Of a stretch of 64,000 nt of DNA, positions 1-8,870 are shown in pieces. The position numbers and the translations under genes are program-made. The notes under the pieces are model-generated. The model made no database searches. It was not told where the DNA came from and worked only from the letters and a program-made list of their open reading frames with translations. Location: positions 372,001-436,000 of the forward strand of contig NZ_JABBFX010000001.1 in NCBI RefSeq assembly GCF_012927085.1, given 5' to 3'. Position 1 is the first letter of the stretch. Every line of letters starts with the position of its first letter. The stretch is from Ramlibacter agri (GTDB lineage: Bacteria > Pseudomonadota > Gammaproteobacteria > Burkholderiales > Burkholderiaceae_C).

Positions 1-481
1 AGGCCGTGTTCAGCTGGGCCCAGTCGGACGGCGACAGCAGTTCCTGCGCCGCGGGCAGGATCTCGGTTTCTTCGGTCCGCATGTGGGCCAGGTAAAAGTC
101 CACGTAGTGCCGCGTCGCGTCCTCGAAAGCCGCGCGGCGGCTGTCGCCCAGCAGTTCCCACGCCAGCAGCAGGTGCTGCAGTTCGCGCACGCGGCGCTCG
201 CCCTGCAGGTGGTCGTTCTCCAGCCGCTCGATCACCGGCATCAGCGCCGGCATCGCCCGCGCCATCTTCGGGAACAGCAGGTCCGACTCCTTGGGGTGGT
301 GCCGGCGCTCGGGAAATTCGTCGATGTAGAACAGCATGGCCCGCAGCACGTCGAAGTAGCGCTCGGGCTGTTCTTCGTCCGGTCCGCGCTGCAGCATCTG
401 CTGCAGTGAACGCAGGACGGCGGCGACCGCGGCATGTTCGTCGCGGATGATCTGCAAGGCGTTGCGGGTGGTGTGGCTCAT
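1..481 (-). CDS. Hemerythrin domain protein (3' end cut by window edge)
   Basis: The reading frame starts at the ATG complementary to 479-481 and runs off the left edge, so about 160 codons are visible. The visible protein has the spaced His/Glu pattern of a hemerythrin-type four-helix bundle: an early IRDEHAAV, then ERRHHPKESD, later ENDHLQGE, and HYVDFYLAHMRTEE near the edge. Such domains bind a non-haem di-iron centre and sense or carry O2 or NO. The gene is divergent from nothing nearby and is followed on the same strand by copA. The exact role (oxygen or NO sensing, iron repair) cannot be told from sequence. Confidence 0.85.
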   Translation of the reverse strand, partial: MSHTTRNALQIIRDEHAAVAAVLRSLQQMLQRGPDEEQPERYFDVLRAMLFYIDEFPERRHHPKESDLLFPKMARAMPALMPVIERLENDHLQGERRVRELQHLLLAWELLGDSRRAAFEDATRHYVDFYLAHMRTEETEILPAAQELLSPSDWAQLNTA

Positions 482-538
482 GGCGCTATCTCCTGTTGTC
501 AGGGTCGCACGCGGGAGCCCTCCCCCGCTTGACGCACG

Positions 539-2740
539 TCAACGGGATCGCTTCAGCAGCAGCGCGTTCGTCAGGACGCTCACGCTGGACAATGCCATCG
601 CCCCGCCCGCCACTACCGGGCTCAGCAAGCCCGCCGCCGCCATCGGGATGCCGGCCACGTTGTAGGCGAAGGCCCAGAACAGGTTCTGGCGGATCTTCAC
701 CACCGTGCGGTGCGAGATCGCCAGCGCGCGCTCCACCAGCGCCACGTCACCGCGCATCAACGTGATGCCGGCCGCATGCATGGCGACGTCGGTTCCCGTG
801 CCCATGGCAATGCCGACATCGGCGGCCGCCAGCGCCGGCGCGTCGTTGACGCCGTCACCCACCATCGCCACGACGTGGCCGCCGGCGCGCAAGGCCGCCA
901 CGCGCTGCGCCTTGTCGCCCGGCAGCACCTCGGCCTGCACCTCTTCCGGCGCAAGCCCCAGGCGCCGGCCCATGGCCTGGGCGGCGGCGCGGTTGTCGCC
1001 GGAGATCATGACCAAGCGCAAGCCGCGCGCACGCAGGGCCGCAAGGGCCGCGGCGGCACCAGGCTTGGGTTCGTCGGCAAAGGCCATCAGCGCGCGCAGC
1101 GCGCCGCCTTCGAGCAGCGCGGACAGCGTCGCGCCTTCGCCCTGCAGGCGCTGCACCTCGGACTGCAGCATTCCCAGCGGCGTGCCCAGTTCATCCAGCC
1201 AGCGCAGGCTGGCGATGCGCCACTGCGCGCCGCCCACGCTGCCTTCGGTGCCGCGCCCGGGCACCGCGCGCACGGCCTCGGCCGGCTGCAGTTCCAGGCC
1301 ACGCTCGCGCGCAGCACCCACCACCGCGCGCGCCAGCGGATGCTCGCTGCCCGCCTGCACGCTGGCCGCCGCGGCCAGCAGCGTCGCTTCGTCCTGCCCC
1401 GCCGCCGGCACGAAGGCCACCAGCCGCGGCTGGCCCACCGTCAGGGTGCCGGTCTTGTCGAAGGCGACGGTGTCGACGCGGTGTGCAATCTCCAGCGCCT
1501 GCGCGTCCTTGATCAGGATGCCCTGGCGCGCGGCGACGCCGGTCCCGGCCATGATCGCCGCCGGCGTGGCCAGGCCCAGCGCGCAGGGACAGGCGATCAC
1601 CAGCACCGCCACGGCGGGGATCAGCGCGTCCTGCAGGCTGGCGCCGGCGATCAGCCAGCCGACCAGCGTGAGCAGGGCGACCGCCACGACCACCGGCACG
1701 AACACCGCCGCCACCTGGTCCACCAGGCGCTGGATCGGCGCCTTGCCGGCCTGCGCGTCCTCGACCAGCCGGATGATGTGGGCCAGCACGCTCTCGCCGC
1801 CCACGGCGGTGGCCTTCATCACGACACGTCCCTCGCCGTTGATGCTGCCGCCGGTGAGGCGCGCGCCCTGGCCCTTGGCCACCGGCAGCGGCTCGCCCGT
1901 GAGCATCGATTCATCGGCGTGCGTGTCGCCCTCTTCCACCACACCGTCCGCCGGGATGCGTTCGCCTGGGAGCACCAGCAGCCGGTCGCCGGCCATCACC
2001 TCGGCCAGCGGCAGGTCGGCTTCACCCCCGCTTTTCAGCATGACGTGCGCCACTTCCGGCCGCAGCGCCTGCAACGCGCGGATGGCCGACGTGGTCTGGC
2101 GCTTGGCGCGCGCTTCCAGCCATTTGCCAAGCAGCACCAGCGTGATCACGACCGCCGAAGCTTCGAAGTACAGGTGCATCTGGCCCTCGGCCAGCCACAG
2201 CCACATCGACAAGCCCCAGCCCGCACTGGTGCCCAGGGCGACCAGCAGGTCCATGTTGCCGCTGCCCGCCTTCAGCGCGTGCCAGCCGGCCTTGTAGAAG
2301 CGCGCGCCCAGCACGAACTGCACCGGCGTGGCCAGCAGGAACTGCAGCCAGGCTGGCAGCATCCAGTGCAGGCCGAAGGGTTCGCCCATCATCGGCAAGA
2401 CCAGCGGCAGCGACAGCAGCAGGCCCAGCGCCACGGGCCCGAAACCGGCCCAGGGCGAAAGGTCTTCGTCACGCGTCAATTCGGGGGCACGTGGTTCGTA
2501 GCCGGCGTTGCGCACCGCGCGGCGGATCTGCGCCTCCATCTGCTCCGCCGGCTGGAAGACGACGCGGGCCGATTCGGTGGCCAGGTTGACGCTGGCGTCC
2601 TCGACGCCGGGCACCTTCTTCAAGGCGCGCTCCACCCGCGCCACGCAGGAGGCGCAGGTCATGCCGCCGACGCCGAGGTCCAGGGTCGCGGAGGAAGATT
2701 CGCTGCTGTTCATGGATGGAATGCTGGACCTTGCCATCAT
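539..2740 (-). CDS. copA: Copper-translocating P1B-type ATPase
   Basis: Inner-membrane ATPase that exports Cu(I). One N-terminal heavy-metal-associated domain carries GMTCASC near residue 30. The body has eight expected membrane segments with the CPC metal site (IACPCALG), the phosphorylation loop DKTGT, the hinge [10 protein letters not shown], and C-terminal YN and MALSS signatures typical of Cu(I) (P1B-1) pumps. The 733-residue length is normal for a one-HMA CopA. Two starts are possible: ATG at 2740, or ATG at 2713 giving MNSSESSS; neither has a good ribosome site. It is divergent from copZ-cueR across a MerR-type promoter, so CueR very likely controls it. Confidence 0.93.
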   Translation of the reverse strand: MMARSSIPSMNSSESSSATLDLGVGGMTCASCVARVERALKKVPGVEDASVNLATESARVVFQPAEQMEAQIRRAVRNAGYEPRAPELTRDEDLSPWAGFGPVALGLLLSLPLVLPMMGEPFGLHWMLPAWLQFLLATPVQFVLGARFYKAGWHALKAGSGNMDLLVALGTSAGWGLSMWLWLAEGQMHLYFEASAVVITLVLLGKWLEARAKRQTTSAIRALQALRPEVAHVMLKSGGEADLPLAEVMAGDRLLVLPGERIPADGVVEEGDTHADESMLTGEPLPVAKGQGARLTGGSINGEGRVVMKATAVGGESVLAHIIRLVEDAQAGKAPIQRLVDQVAAVFVPVVVAVALLTLVGWLIAGASLQDALIPAVAVLVIACPCALGLATPAAIMAGTGVAARQGILIKDAQALEIAHRVDTVAFDKTGTLTVGQPRLVAFVPAAGQDEATLLAAAASVQAGSEHPLARAVVGAARERGLELQPAEAVRAVPGRGTEGSVGGAQWRIASLRWLDELGTPLGMLQSEVQRLQGEGATLSALLEGGALRALMAFADEPKPGAAAALAALRARGLRLVMISGDNRAAAQAMGRRLGLAPEEVQAEVLPGDKAQRVAALRAGGHVVAMVGDGVNDAPALAAADVGIAMGTGTDVAMHAAGITLMRGDVALVERALAISHRTVVKIRQNLFWAFAYNVAGIPMAAAGLLSPVVAGGAMALSSVSVLTNALLLKRSR

Positions 2741-2746
2741 GGGAAA

Positions 2747-2786
2747 GTCAAGCGCTTGACCTTACCATCGTGGAAAGCTTTAGGCT
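2747..2786 (+). promoter_or_regulatory. MerR/CueR-type promoter-operator between copA and copZ
   Basis: TTGACC at 2756-2761 and TAGGCT at 2781-2786 are separated by 19 bp, the overlong spacer typical of MerR-family-activated promoters. A dyad, CTTACC (2761-2766) and GGAAAG (2772-2777) with one mismatch, sits inside the spacer. A perfect 14-bp palindrome, GTCAAGCGCTTGAC, lies at 2747-2760 towards copA. Distortion of such a promoter by copper-bound CueR is established for the family; its use here is inferred. Confidence 0.7.
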
Positions 2787-2812
2787 TTGCGCATCATCAT
2801 CGGAGAACGAAC

Positions 2813-3010
2813 ATGAACCAGACCTTCCAGGTGCAAGGCATGAGCTGCGGCCATTGCGCCAACGCCGTCACCCAGGCCGTGAAAGCCGTCGACCCGCAAG
2901 CCCAGGTGAAGGTGGACCTGGCGAGCGGCAAGGTGGAAGTGGCTTCGCAACAGGACCACGCCGCGATCGCCCGCGCCATCGAGGAAGAAGGCTACAAGGT
3001 CGCGGCATGA
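2813..3010 (+). CDS. copZ: Copper chaperone CopZ (HMA domain)
   Basis: A 65-residue single heavy-metal-associated domain with the Cu(I)-binding GMSCGHC near residues 9-15. It is expected to hand cytoplasmic Cu(I) to CopA. The start lies downstream of a CGGAGAACGA stretch that can serve as ribosome site. Its stop overlaps the cueR start (ATGA), so chaperone and regulator are translationally coupled. Alternative: another soft-metal HMA protein, but the divergent CopA with CPC and the CueR-type regulator support copper. Confidence 0.92.
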   Translation: MNQTFQVQGMSCGHCANAVTQAVKAVDPQAQVKVDLASGKVEVASQQDHAAIARAIEEEGYKVAA

Positions 3011-3423
3011 AACCGGCCGCCAGCGCGGCCTGGCCGGTGAACATCGGCGAAGCGGCTCGCCTGTCCGGCGTGTCGAGCAAGATGGTGCGCCACTACGAGA
3101 GCCTGGGGCTGCTGCCGGCGGTGGCCCGCACCGACAGCGGCTACCGCCAGTACAGCGAAGCCGAGGTTCACACGCTGCGCTTCATCAAGCGCTCGCGCGA
3201 CCTCGGCTTCTCGATGGCGGAGATCGCCGAACTGGTGGGCCTGTGGCAGAACCGGCGCCGCGCCAGCGCCAGCGTGCGGCGCATCGCGCAGAAGCACGCC
3301 GACGAACTGGGCGAGAAGATCGCCGCCATGCAGGAGATGCGCAAGACGCTGTCACACCTCATTCACAGCTGCCAGGGCGACGAGCGCCCCGAATGCCCGA
3401 TCCTGGAGGACCTGGCGCGTTAG
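3007..3423 (+). CDS. cueR: MerR-family copper-responsive regulator (CueR-type)
   Basis: A 138-residue MerR protein: N-terminal winged helix (NIGEAARLSGVSSKMVRHYE), a long dimerisation helix, and a C-terminal metal loop with two cysteines seven residues apart (CQGDERPEC), the CueR spacing for Cu(I)/Ag(I)/Au(I). It overlaps copZ by 4 nt and lies opposite copA, the usual arrangement for self-contained copper efflux. The 3' end overlaps the convergent gene at 3420 by 4 nt. Confidence 0.92.
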   Translation: MKPAASAAWPVNIGEAARLSGVSSKMVRHYESLGLLPAVARTDSGYRQYSEAEVHTLRFIKRSRDLGFSMAEIAELVGLWQNRRRASASVRRIAQKHADELGEKIAAMQEMRKTLSHLIHSCQGDERPECPILEDLAR

Positions 3424-3770
3424 CGCATGTTCTCGCGCTGCGCTTCGCGGCGCAGGCGCTGGACTTCCTGCTCGGTGAACACGCGCTCGACCTGCGGCCT
3501 GGGCGTGGCCATCGTGGCCGGGCCGGCGCCCAGTGCGGTGGTGTCGGGGGCCCGGGCCTGCGCCTGCGCCATCGCTTCACGCTGGGCCAGCACGGGCTGG
3601 TCCATCATGATCACCGCGCCGTTGCTGCTGCGTTCCTGCGCCGGCATGGGTGCCGTGTCGGTCATGACCGTGGGAGACGGCTGGGACGACTGCGCCCAGA
3701 CCGCGCCGCTGGAGAGGAGTGCGGCCGGCAGCAACAAGGCCGCCACTCGCACCAAAGACGGGTACTGCAT
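3420..3770 (-). CDS. Exported protein of unknown function
   Basis: A 116-residue protein with a clear Sec signal peptide (hydrophobic LLLPAALLSSGAVWA followed by Q). The mature part is low in complexity, rich in Gln, Ala and Pro, and ends in a charged helix (TEQEVQRLRREAQREN). No family was recognised. It is convergent with cueR. It is probably periplasmic, and its proximity to the copper genes may be chance. Confidence 0.6.
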   Translation of the reverse strand: MQYPSLVRVAALLLPAALLSSGAVWAQSSQPSPTVMTDTAPMPAQERSSNGAVIMMDQPVLAQREAMAQAQARAPDTTALGAGPATMATPRPQVERVFTEQEVQRLRREAQRENMR

Positions 3771-3987
3771 TTCGGACTCCTTGGAAAATCGATGGGTTGG
3801 CGTTCACTCTGGCGTTGCCCGGCCGTGCTGGCTGTGGCCGAGGGAGCATGCTTGCCGTAGGAAGGATTCGACCCAGCATGTGCTCCGCCGACGTCGGCAG
3901 GCGTCTTTACCTCGAGGAAACATGGGCCGCACGGGCAAGTTACACAGGCTCATCAGACTTGCCTCCATCGATACGAAAGGAAGCCCC

Positions 3988-4491
3988 ATGAAACGCATGC
4001 AAAAGCACCTGCTCACCGCCGGCCTGCTGGCAGGCATCGGCCTGTCCGCCTTCGCCCAACCCGCCCCGGGCGGCCCGGGCGGCCCGGGCGAGCACCGCCC
4101 CATGGACCCGGCCCGCATGCAGGAAATGCGCGCCCGCATGGAACAGCGCATGAACGAGCGGATGGAGTTCTTCAAGTTCAAGCTGAAGATCACCCCGGCC
4201 CAGGAAGGCGCCTGGGGCGCCTGGACGGCGGCCATCAAGCCCACCGGCGCCCGCCCGCAGCGTCCGGACCGCGCCGAGTTCGAGCGCCTGTCCACGCCGG
4301 AGCGCATCGACCGCATCCGCGCCATGCGCGCCACGCGCCAGGCCGAAATGGACAAGCGCTTCGACGCCACCAAGGCCTTTTACGCGCAGCTCGATCCCGC
4401 ACAGCGCAAGGTGTTCGACCAGGAAAGCATGAACATGCTGGGCGGCGGCCACCGCGGCCACGAAGGCGGCGGCCGCCACCACCGCGGCTGA
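3988..4491 (+). CDS. Spy/CpxP-like LTXXQ periplasmic protein
   Basis: A 167-residue protein with a signal peptide ending in AFAQ, a Met/Arg-rich helix (RMQEMRARMEQRMNERM), the ITPAQ form of the LTXXQ motif, a second helical pair, and a Gly/His-rich tail. Spy/CpxP proteins are periplasmic helical chaperones or stress sensors, some binding metals; the His-rich tail fits metal binding. The ribosome site GAAAGGAAG lies just upstream. A strong hairpin terminator follows. Confidence 0.75.
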   Translation: MKRMQKHLLTAGLLAGIGLSAFAQPAPGGPGGPGEHRPMDPARMQEMRARMEQRMNERMEFFKFKLKITPAQEGAWGAWTAAIKPTGARPQRPDRAEFERLSTPERIDRIRAMRATRQAEMDKRFDATKAFYAQLDPAQRKVFDQESMNMLGGGHRGHEGGGRHHRG

Positions 4492-4507
4492 GCCAGTCTC
4501 ACGCAGC

Positions 4508-4536
4508 AAAAAGCCCGGCAGCCGCCGGGCTTTTTT
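4508..4536. terminator. Bidirectional rho-independent terminator
   Basis: The stem AAGCCCGGC / GCCGGGCTT with an AGCC loop is flanked by an A-run on the left and six Ts on the right. It can therefore end the Spy-like gene on plus and the convergent gene at 4546-4974 on minus. Confidence 0.88.
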
Positions 4537-4545
4537 CATGCGGCA

Positions 4546-4974
4546 TCAGTAGCCGTAGTTGTTGGTCACCAGGTTCGGCGCCCCGCCGGTCATGGTGCTG
4601 GCTTCACCGGCGCGTTCCGGGACGTTGCTGGTCTCGGCCGCGCTGCCGTAGTAGCCGTTCCAGTACGAGGACTGCGGCACCACGACATAGCCCGGCGTCG
4701 AATAGCTGACCACCGGCGGATAGCTGTAGCTATAGGTCGTCACCGTGGACGGGCCCGCGCCCAGCACCATGGTCGGCGACACGTAGCTGTCCGAATAAAC
4801 CATGGACGTGCCGTCCCAGTAGGGCGAATTGGTGGTCAGCGCATTGGGCTGGCCATGGGTCATCGTGCTGGCTTCGCCGGCCTGCGTCGGCGTGTCGAAG
4901 GTCTCGGCCTGGGCTGCGCCGGCAACGGCGACAATACTGGCAGCGATCAGGGCGGAAAGGGTGGTCTTGCGCAT
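4546..4974 (-). CDS. Exported Tyr/Ser-rich protein with duplicated AGEASTMT motif
   Basis: A 142-residue protein with a signal peptide (SIVAVAGAAQA). The mature chain is rich in Tyr, Ser, Thr, Pro and Val. It carries the motif AGEASTMTxGxPN twice, once just after the signal cleavage region and once near the C-terminus. No catalytic motif was seen. It is probably periplasmic or surface-associated. It shares a bidirectional terminator with the Spy-like gene. Confidence 0.7.
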   Translation of the reverse strand: MRKTTLSALIAASIVAVAGAAQAETFDTPTQAGEASTMTHGQPNALTTNSPYWDGTSMVYSDSYVSPTMVLGAGPSTVTTYSYSYPPVVSYSTPGYVVVPQSSYWNGYYGSAAETSNVPERAGEASTMTGGAPNLVTNNYGY

Positions 4975-5102
4975 CAGGAACTCCGTACTCGTGTTTTGGA
5001 AACCCGGGCGTGCCGGGTACGTGAAACCAAGTTAGGAGCGACCTCTCCCCGACCCTATCGGACGGTTGTTACACAGACCGTAGGAACAGCCGGGCGGGCT
5101 GT

Positions 5103-5657
5103 TCAGAACCGGTAGGCGTAGCGCAGCAGCAGGAACTCGTCGCCCGGGTTGGGCTTCTTCAAGCCGGCGTTGGACACGTGGAGCAGGCGCAGGCCGACCT
5201 CGTGTTCGCCGCGCGTACCGAAGCGGTAGCCACCGCCCAGCGTGTCATAGAAGTTCCACTGCGAGCCGAACTCCTTGTGCGGGGTCTCGAAGTGCTGGGT
5301 GAGGTAGGTCGCGCCGATGCCCAGTTCCAGGAAAAAGGGCGAGCGGCCTTCTTCCGGCACGAAGCGGAACATCGGCAGCAGCGTGATCTGCTGCAGGCTG
5401 TCCTTGCCGCCATTCACCGCGTCGTAGCGCCACTGGGTCAGGATCAGTTCCGTCTGGCCGGTGATGAGGAAAGCATGCTGCGAGCGCCAGCTCCAGTCCC
5501 ACAGCAAGCCCGCGCCCGCCTGGGCCGTGCCCTGCCGGCCGGGGCCGCCAATCACCTCGACGCCGCTGGGCGTGAGGTCCAGCGCGTGGGCTGGCAGGGT
5601 CGAGAGAAGAAGCATGGCCGCGGCGGCCAGGGGAGCGAGGTTTCTTGTCTTCATCAT
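5103..5657 (-). CDS. pagL: Lipid A 3-O-deacylase, PagL family
   Basis: A 184-residue protein with a signal peptide ending in AHA and an outer-membrane beta-barrel pattern ending in an aromatic (LLRYAYRF). The PagL active-site segment HVSNAGLKKPNPG is present, with the catalytic His-x-Ser pair. PagL removes the 3-O acyl chain of lipid A at the outer leaflet, which lowers endotoxicity and alters envelope charge. It is transcribed alone. Confidence 0.85.
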   Translation of the reverse strand: MMKTRNLAPLAAAAMLLLSTLPAHALDLTPSGVEVIGGPGRQGTAQAGAGLLWDWSWRSQHAFLITGQTELILTQWRYDAVNGGKDSLQQITLLPMFRFVPEEGRSPFFLELGIGATYLTQHFETPHKEFGSQWNFYDTLGGGYRFGTRGEHEVGLRLLHVSNAGLKKPNPGDEFLLLRYAYRF

Positions 5658-5822
5658 CGTTGTGGTTATCGGAAGCGCCCGAGTTTCACTGAAAACGTCG
5701 CCCCGCGCTGGCTCGTACGCGTGCTGCCGACGCCATGCACATGAAATTGGCCTGCCGTCCTACGGGACCGCAGCAGCTGGGCCGTTACCTTGGAATTCTC
5801 CCCAGAACTAGAAGCCCCATCC

Positions 5823-6590
5823 ATGAGCGAGACCGTGCCCACGACCCCGCAGCTGACCGTCATGACCGTCAACATCCACAAGGGGTTCACGTCCTTCAAC
5901 CGCAAGTTCATCCTGCCCGAGCTGCGCGACGCGGTCCGGAAAGTCGGGGCGGACATCGTCTTCATGCAGGAGGTGCTGGGCGCACACGAGGAGCACGGCA
6001 AGAAGATCGAGGACTGGCCGGACGCGCCCCACTACGAGTTCCTGGCCGACAGCATCTGGCCGCAGCACGCCTACGGCCGCAACATGGTCTACCCGAAGGG
6101 CCACCACGGGAACGCGATCATGTCGAAGTTCCCGATCGTCGACTACCAGAACCACGACGTCTCCATCATCGGCCCGGAAAAGCGCGGCCTGCTGCACTGC
6201 CGGCTCAAGGTCGACGGCCATCCGCAGGACGTGCATGTGATCTGCGTGCACCTGGGCCTGGCCGAATCGCACCGGCAGCAGCAGCTGGGGCTGCTGTGCG
6301 AGATCTCGCACAGCGAGGTTCCGCAGGACGCGCCGCTGATCGTGGCGGGCGACTTCAACGACTGGCGCCGCCGCGCCAACGACATCCTGTGGAAGGAAGC
6401 CGGGCTGCGCGAGATCTTCGTCAGCGCCTACGGCGAGCCGGCCAAGACCTTCCCTTCCATCTTCCCGCTGCTGTCGCTGGACCGCATCTACGTGCGCAAC
6501 TGCTCGGTGCACCTGCCCGTGGTGCTGCCGCGCCGGCCCTGGGCGCACCTGTCCGACCACGCGCCGCTCGCGGCCGAAATCCACCTGTAG
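5823..6590 (+). CDS. ybhP: Endonuclease/exonuclease/phosphatase family protein (YbhP-like)
   Basis: A 255-residue protein of the EEP superfamily: it opens with MTVNIHKG, then DIVFMQEVL (metal-binding Glu), a central [18 protein letters not shown], the catalytic AGDFNDW, and a C-terminal [11 protein letters not shown]. The start at 5823 is chosen over an upstream in-frame ATG because the conserved domain begins directly after it. It is the first gene of a ybhP-clsB-ybhN array with 7 nt to clsB, matching the E. coli order, so a role in phospholipid metabolism is inferred. Confidence 0.87.
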   Translation: MSETVPTTPQLTVMTVNIHKGFTSFNRKFILPELRDAVRKVGADIVFMQEVLGAHEEHGKKIEDWPDAPHYEFLADSIWPQHAYGRNMVYPKGHHGNAIMSKFPIVDYQNHDVSIIGPEKRGLLHCRLKVDGHPQDVHVICVHLGLAESHRQQQLGLLCEISHSEVPQDAPLIVAGDFNDWRRRANDILWKEAGLREIFVSAYGEPAKTFPSIFPLLSLDRIYVRNCSVHLPVVLPRRPWAHLSDHAPLAAEIHL

Positions 6591-6597
6591 GCATGCC

Positions 6598-7821
6598 ATG
6601 GACAAGCGCTGGCTGACCGGCAACCAGTTCACCCTGCTCGAGAACGGCGAGGAATTCTTCCCGCGCGTCTTCGCCTGCATCGCCAATGCGCGGCGCGAGG
6701 TGATCGTCGAGACCTTCATCCTGTTCGAGGACAAGGTCGGCCTGCAGCTGCAGGAGGCCTTGATCGCCGCGGCACGGCGCGGCGCCCAGGTGGACGTGAC
6801 CGTCGATGACTGGGGCTCGCCCGAATTCAGCGAGCGCTTCCTGGCGGACCTGCGCAACGCCGGCGTGCGCGTGCACACCTTCAACCCCGGCATCCGGCCC
6901 TTCGGCTGGCGGCCGCACCTGCTGCGGCGCATGCACCGCAAGATCGCCGTGATCGACGGCGAAGCGGCCTTCGTCGGCGGCATCAACTATTCGGCCGACC
7001 ACCTCGGCGACTTCGGCCCGCAGGCCAAGCAGGACTATGCGGTGGAAATCCGCGGGCCGCTGGTGGCGGAGATCCATCGCTTCTGCCATGGCGCGCTCGC
7101 TGCCGGCCACCGCCACATGCAGGGCAAGCGCCAGTGGTGGCGCCGCCGCAGCCAGCTGCGCCAGCTGCCCGATGCGCTCGCACCAGCCGGCAATGCCGAA
7201 GCGATGTTCGTGGTGCGTGACAACGTCAACCACATGGACGACATCGAGCGCCACTACCGCATCGCGATCCGCGCCGCACGCAAGCGCATCATCATTGCCA
7301 ACGCCTATTTCTTCCCGGGCTATCGCTTCACCCGCGACCTGCGGCGCGCGGCCCGGCGCGGCGTAGACGTGCGCCTGATCCTGCAGGGCGAACCCGACAT
7401 GCCCTTCGTGAAAACGGCGGCCAGCATGCTGTACCACCACCTGCTGCGCTCGGGCGTGAAGATCTACGAGTACTGCGACCGCCCGCTGCATGGCAAGGTG
7501 GCGCTGATGGACGATGAATGGGCCACGGTCGGCTCGAGCAATCTCGACCCGATGAGCCTCGCGCTGAACCTCGAGGCGAACGTCATCATCCGCGACCGCG
7601 AGTTCAACCGCACGCTGGCGGCGAACCTCGAAAAGCTGCAATGCGAGAGCTGCAACCGCATCGAACTGGAGCAGCTGGGCGAGCAGCAGGGCTGGTCGCT
7701 GCTGCGCAGCTTCCTGGCCTACCACGTCACCCGCCTCTACCCGCAATGGGCTTCCTGGTTGCCGCGCCACGTGCCGCGCCTGTTGCCGGCCGTGCCCACG
7801 CCGGCGCTGGACAAGCCTTGA
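6598..7821 (+). CDS. clsB: Cardiolipin synthase B (phospholipase D family)
   Basis: A 407-residue protein with two PLD catalytic motifs: HRKIAVIDGEAAFVGGIN and HGKVALMDDEWATVGSSN, each with His, Lys and Asp in HxK(x)4D order. ClsB makes cardiolipin by phosphatidyl transfer at the inner membrane; no N-terminal membrane segments are present, as in ClsB and unlike ClsA. It follows ybhP by 7 nt, and its stop overlaps the TTG start of the next gene, so the three genes form an operon. Confidence 0.92.
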   Translation: MDKRWLTGNQFTLLENGEEFFPRVFACIANARREVIVETFILFEDKVGLQLQEALIAAARRGAQVDVTVDDWGSPEFSERFLADLRNAGVRVHTFNPGIRPFGWRPHLLRRMHRKIAVIDGEAAFVGGINYSADHLGDFGPQAKQDYAVEIRGPLVAEIHRFCHGALAAGHRHMQGKRQWWRRRSQLRQLPDALAPAGNAEAMFVVRDNVNHMDDIERHYRIAIRAARKRIIIANAYFFPGYRFTRDLRRAARRGVDVRLILQGEPDMPFVKTAASMLYHHLLRSGVKIYEYCDRPLHGKVALMDDEWATVGSSNLDPMSLALNLEANVIIRDREFNRTLAANLEKLQCESCNRIELEQLGEQQGWSLLRSFLAYHVTRLYPQWASWLPRHVPRLLPAVPTPALDKP

Positions 7822-8768
7822 TCCATCGCCTGCTTGCCCATCCCTGGTGGCCGTGGATCCGGCGCATCTGCTTCGGCGGTTGCATCGCCTTCGTGCTGGT
7901 GCTGCTGGCCCGCTACGCGCGGCACGTGGACTGGCCCAAGGTCGTCGAGAGCATGCGCGAGCTGCCGCCCGGCGTGCTGGCCACGGCCGTCGGCTTCGCC
8001 GTCATCAGCCACCTCGTGTACAGCCTGCTGGACCTGGTGGGACGGCACTACACCGGCCACCACCTGGCTGCGCGCAAGGTGATGCAGGTCAGCTTCACCA
8101 GCTATGCGTTCAACCTGAACCTGGGTTCGCTGGTGGGCGGCATCGGCTTCCGCTATCGCCTCTATTCCAGGCTGGGCCTGCGGCCGGGGCAGATCACGCG
8201 CATCGTCACCCTCAGCATGGTGACCAACTGGCTGGGCTACATCCTGCTGGCCGGCCTGGTCTTCAGCTTCGCGCCACTGCAGTTGCCGCCGGACTGGAAG
8301 ATCGACAGCGAAGGCCTGCAGCTGGTGGGCGTCGGCCTGCTGGCGTTCGAGGTGGTGTACCTGGGCCTCGCCGCCTTCGCGAAGAAGCGCTGCTTCAAGA
8401 TCCGCGGCTATGAAGTGCCCATCCCGACCTTGAAGGTCGCCGGCGCGCAGCTGGGCGTGTCCTGCACGCACTGGTTGTTCATGGCGGCCGTGCCCTGGGC
8501 GCTGCTGCAGGGGCAGGTGGACTACCCCACGGTGCTGAGCGTGCTGCTGCTCGCGTCCATCGCCGGCGTGATGCTGCACGTGCCCGCCGGCCTGGGCGTG
8601 ACCGAAGCGGTGTTCGTCGCGCTGCTGTCGCATCGCATCCCGGTGCACGAGCTGATTGGCGCGCTGCTGGCCTTCCGCGCGGTCTTCTATCTGATGCCCT
8701 TGGCCGCAGGTGCGCTGCTGTACCTGAAGGTCGAGGTCCGCACCCGCAACAAAGAAGCTGTCGCGTGA
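7818..8768 (+). CDS. ybhN: YbhN-type lysylphosphatidylglycerol synthase-like membrane protein
   Basis: A 316-residue polytopic protein. The start is assigned to TTG at 7818, which overlaps the clsB stop (TTGA) and gives an N-terminus just before the first membrane helix. Several hydrophobic segments, the NLNLGSLVGGIGFRYRLYS region and the late HVPAGLGVTEAVF loop are typical of the LPG synthase/flippase TM family (UPF0104). It is the third gene of the ybhP-clsB-ybhN operon. The transported or modified lipid is unknown. Confidence 0.85.
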   Translation: MIHRLLAHPWWPWIRRICFGGCIAFVLVLLARYARHVDWPKVVESMRELPPGVLATAVGFAVISHLVYSLLDLVGRHYTGHHLAARKVMQVSFTSYAFNLNLGSLVGGIGFRYRLYSRLGLRPGQITRIVTLSMVTNWLGYILLAGLVFSFAPLQLPPDWKIDSEGLQLVGVGLLAFEVVYLGLAAFAKKRCFKIRGYEVPIPTLKVAGAQLGVSCTHWLFMAAVPWALLQGQVDYPTVLSVLLLASIAGVMLHVPAGLGVTEAVFVALLSHRIPVHELIGALLAFRAVFYLMPLAAGALLYLKVEVRTRNKEAVA

Positions 8769-8870
8769 TGCATTTGCATACCGCGACCCCTGTAAAGCTC
8801 TGAACTTCGGAACAATCGCCAACATGGACAAATCGCCTCAGGCATGAACTGGCAGGACGAAGGCTCAGCC

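Noticed and set aside
710..2812. Plus-strand frame over copA leading into copZ
   Set aside because: Only the final 65 codons (from 2813) encode a recognisable protein; the rest is antisense to copA.
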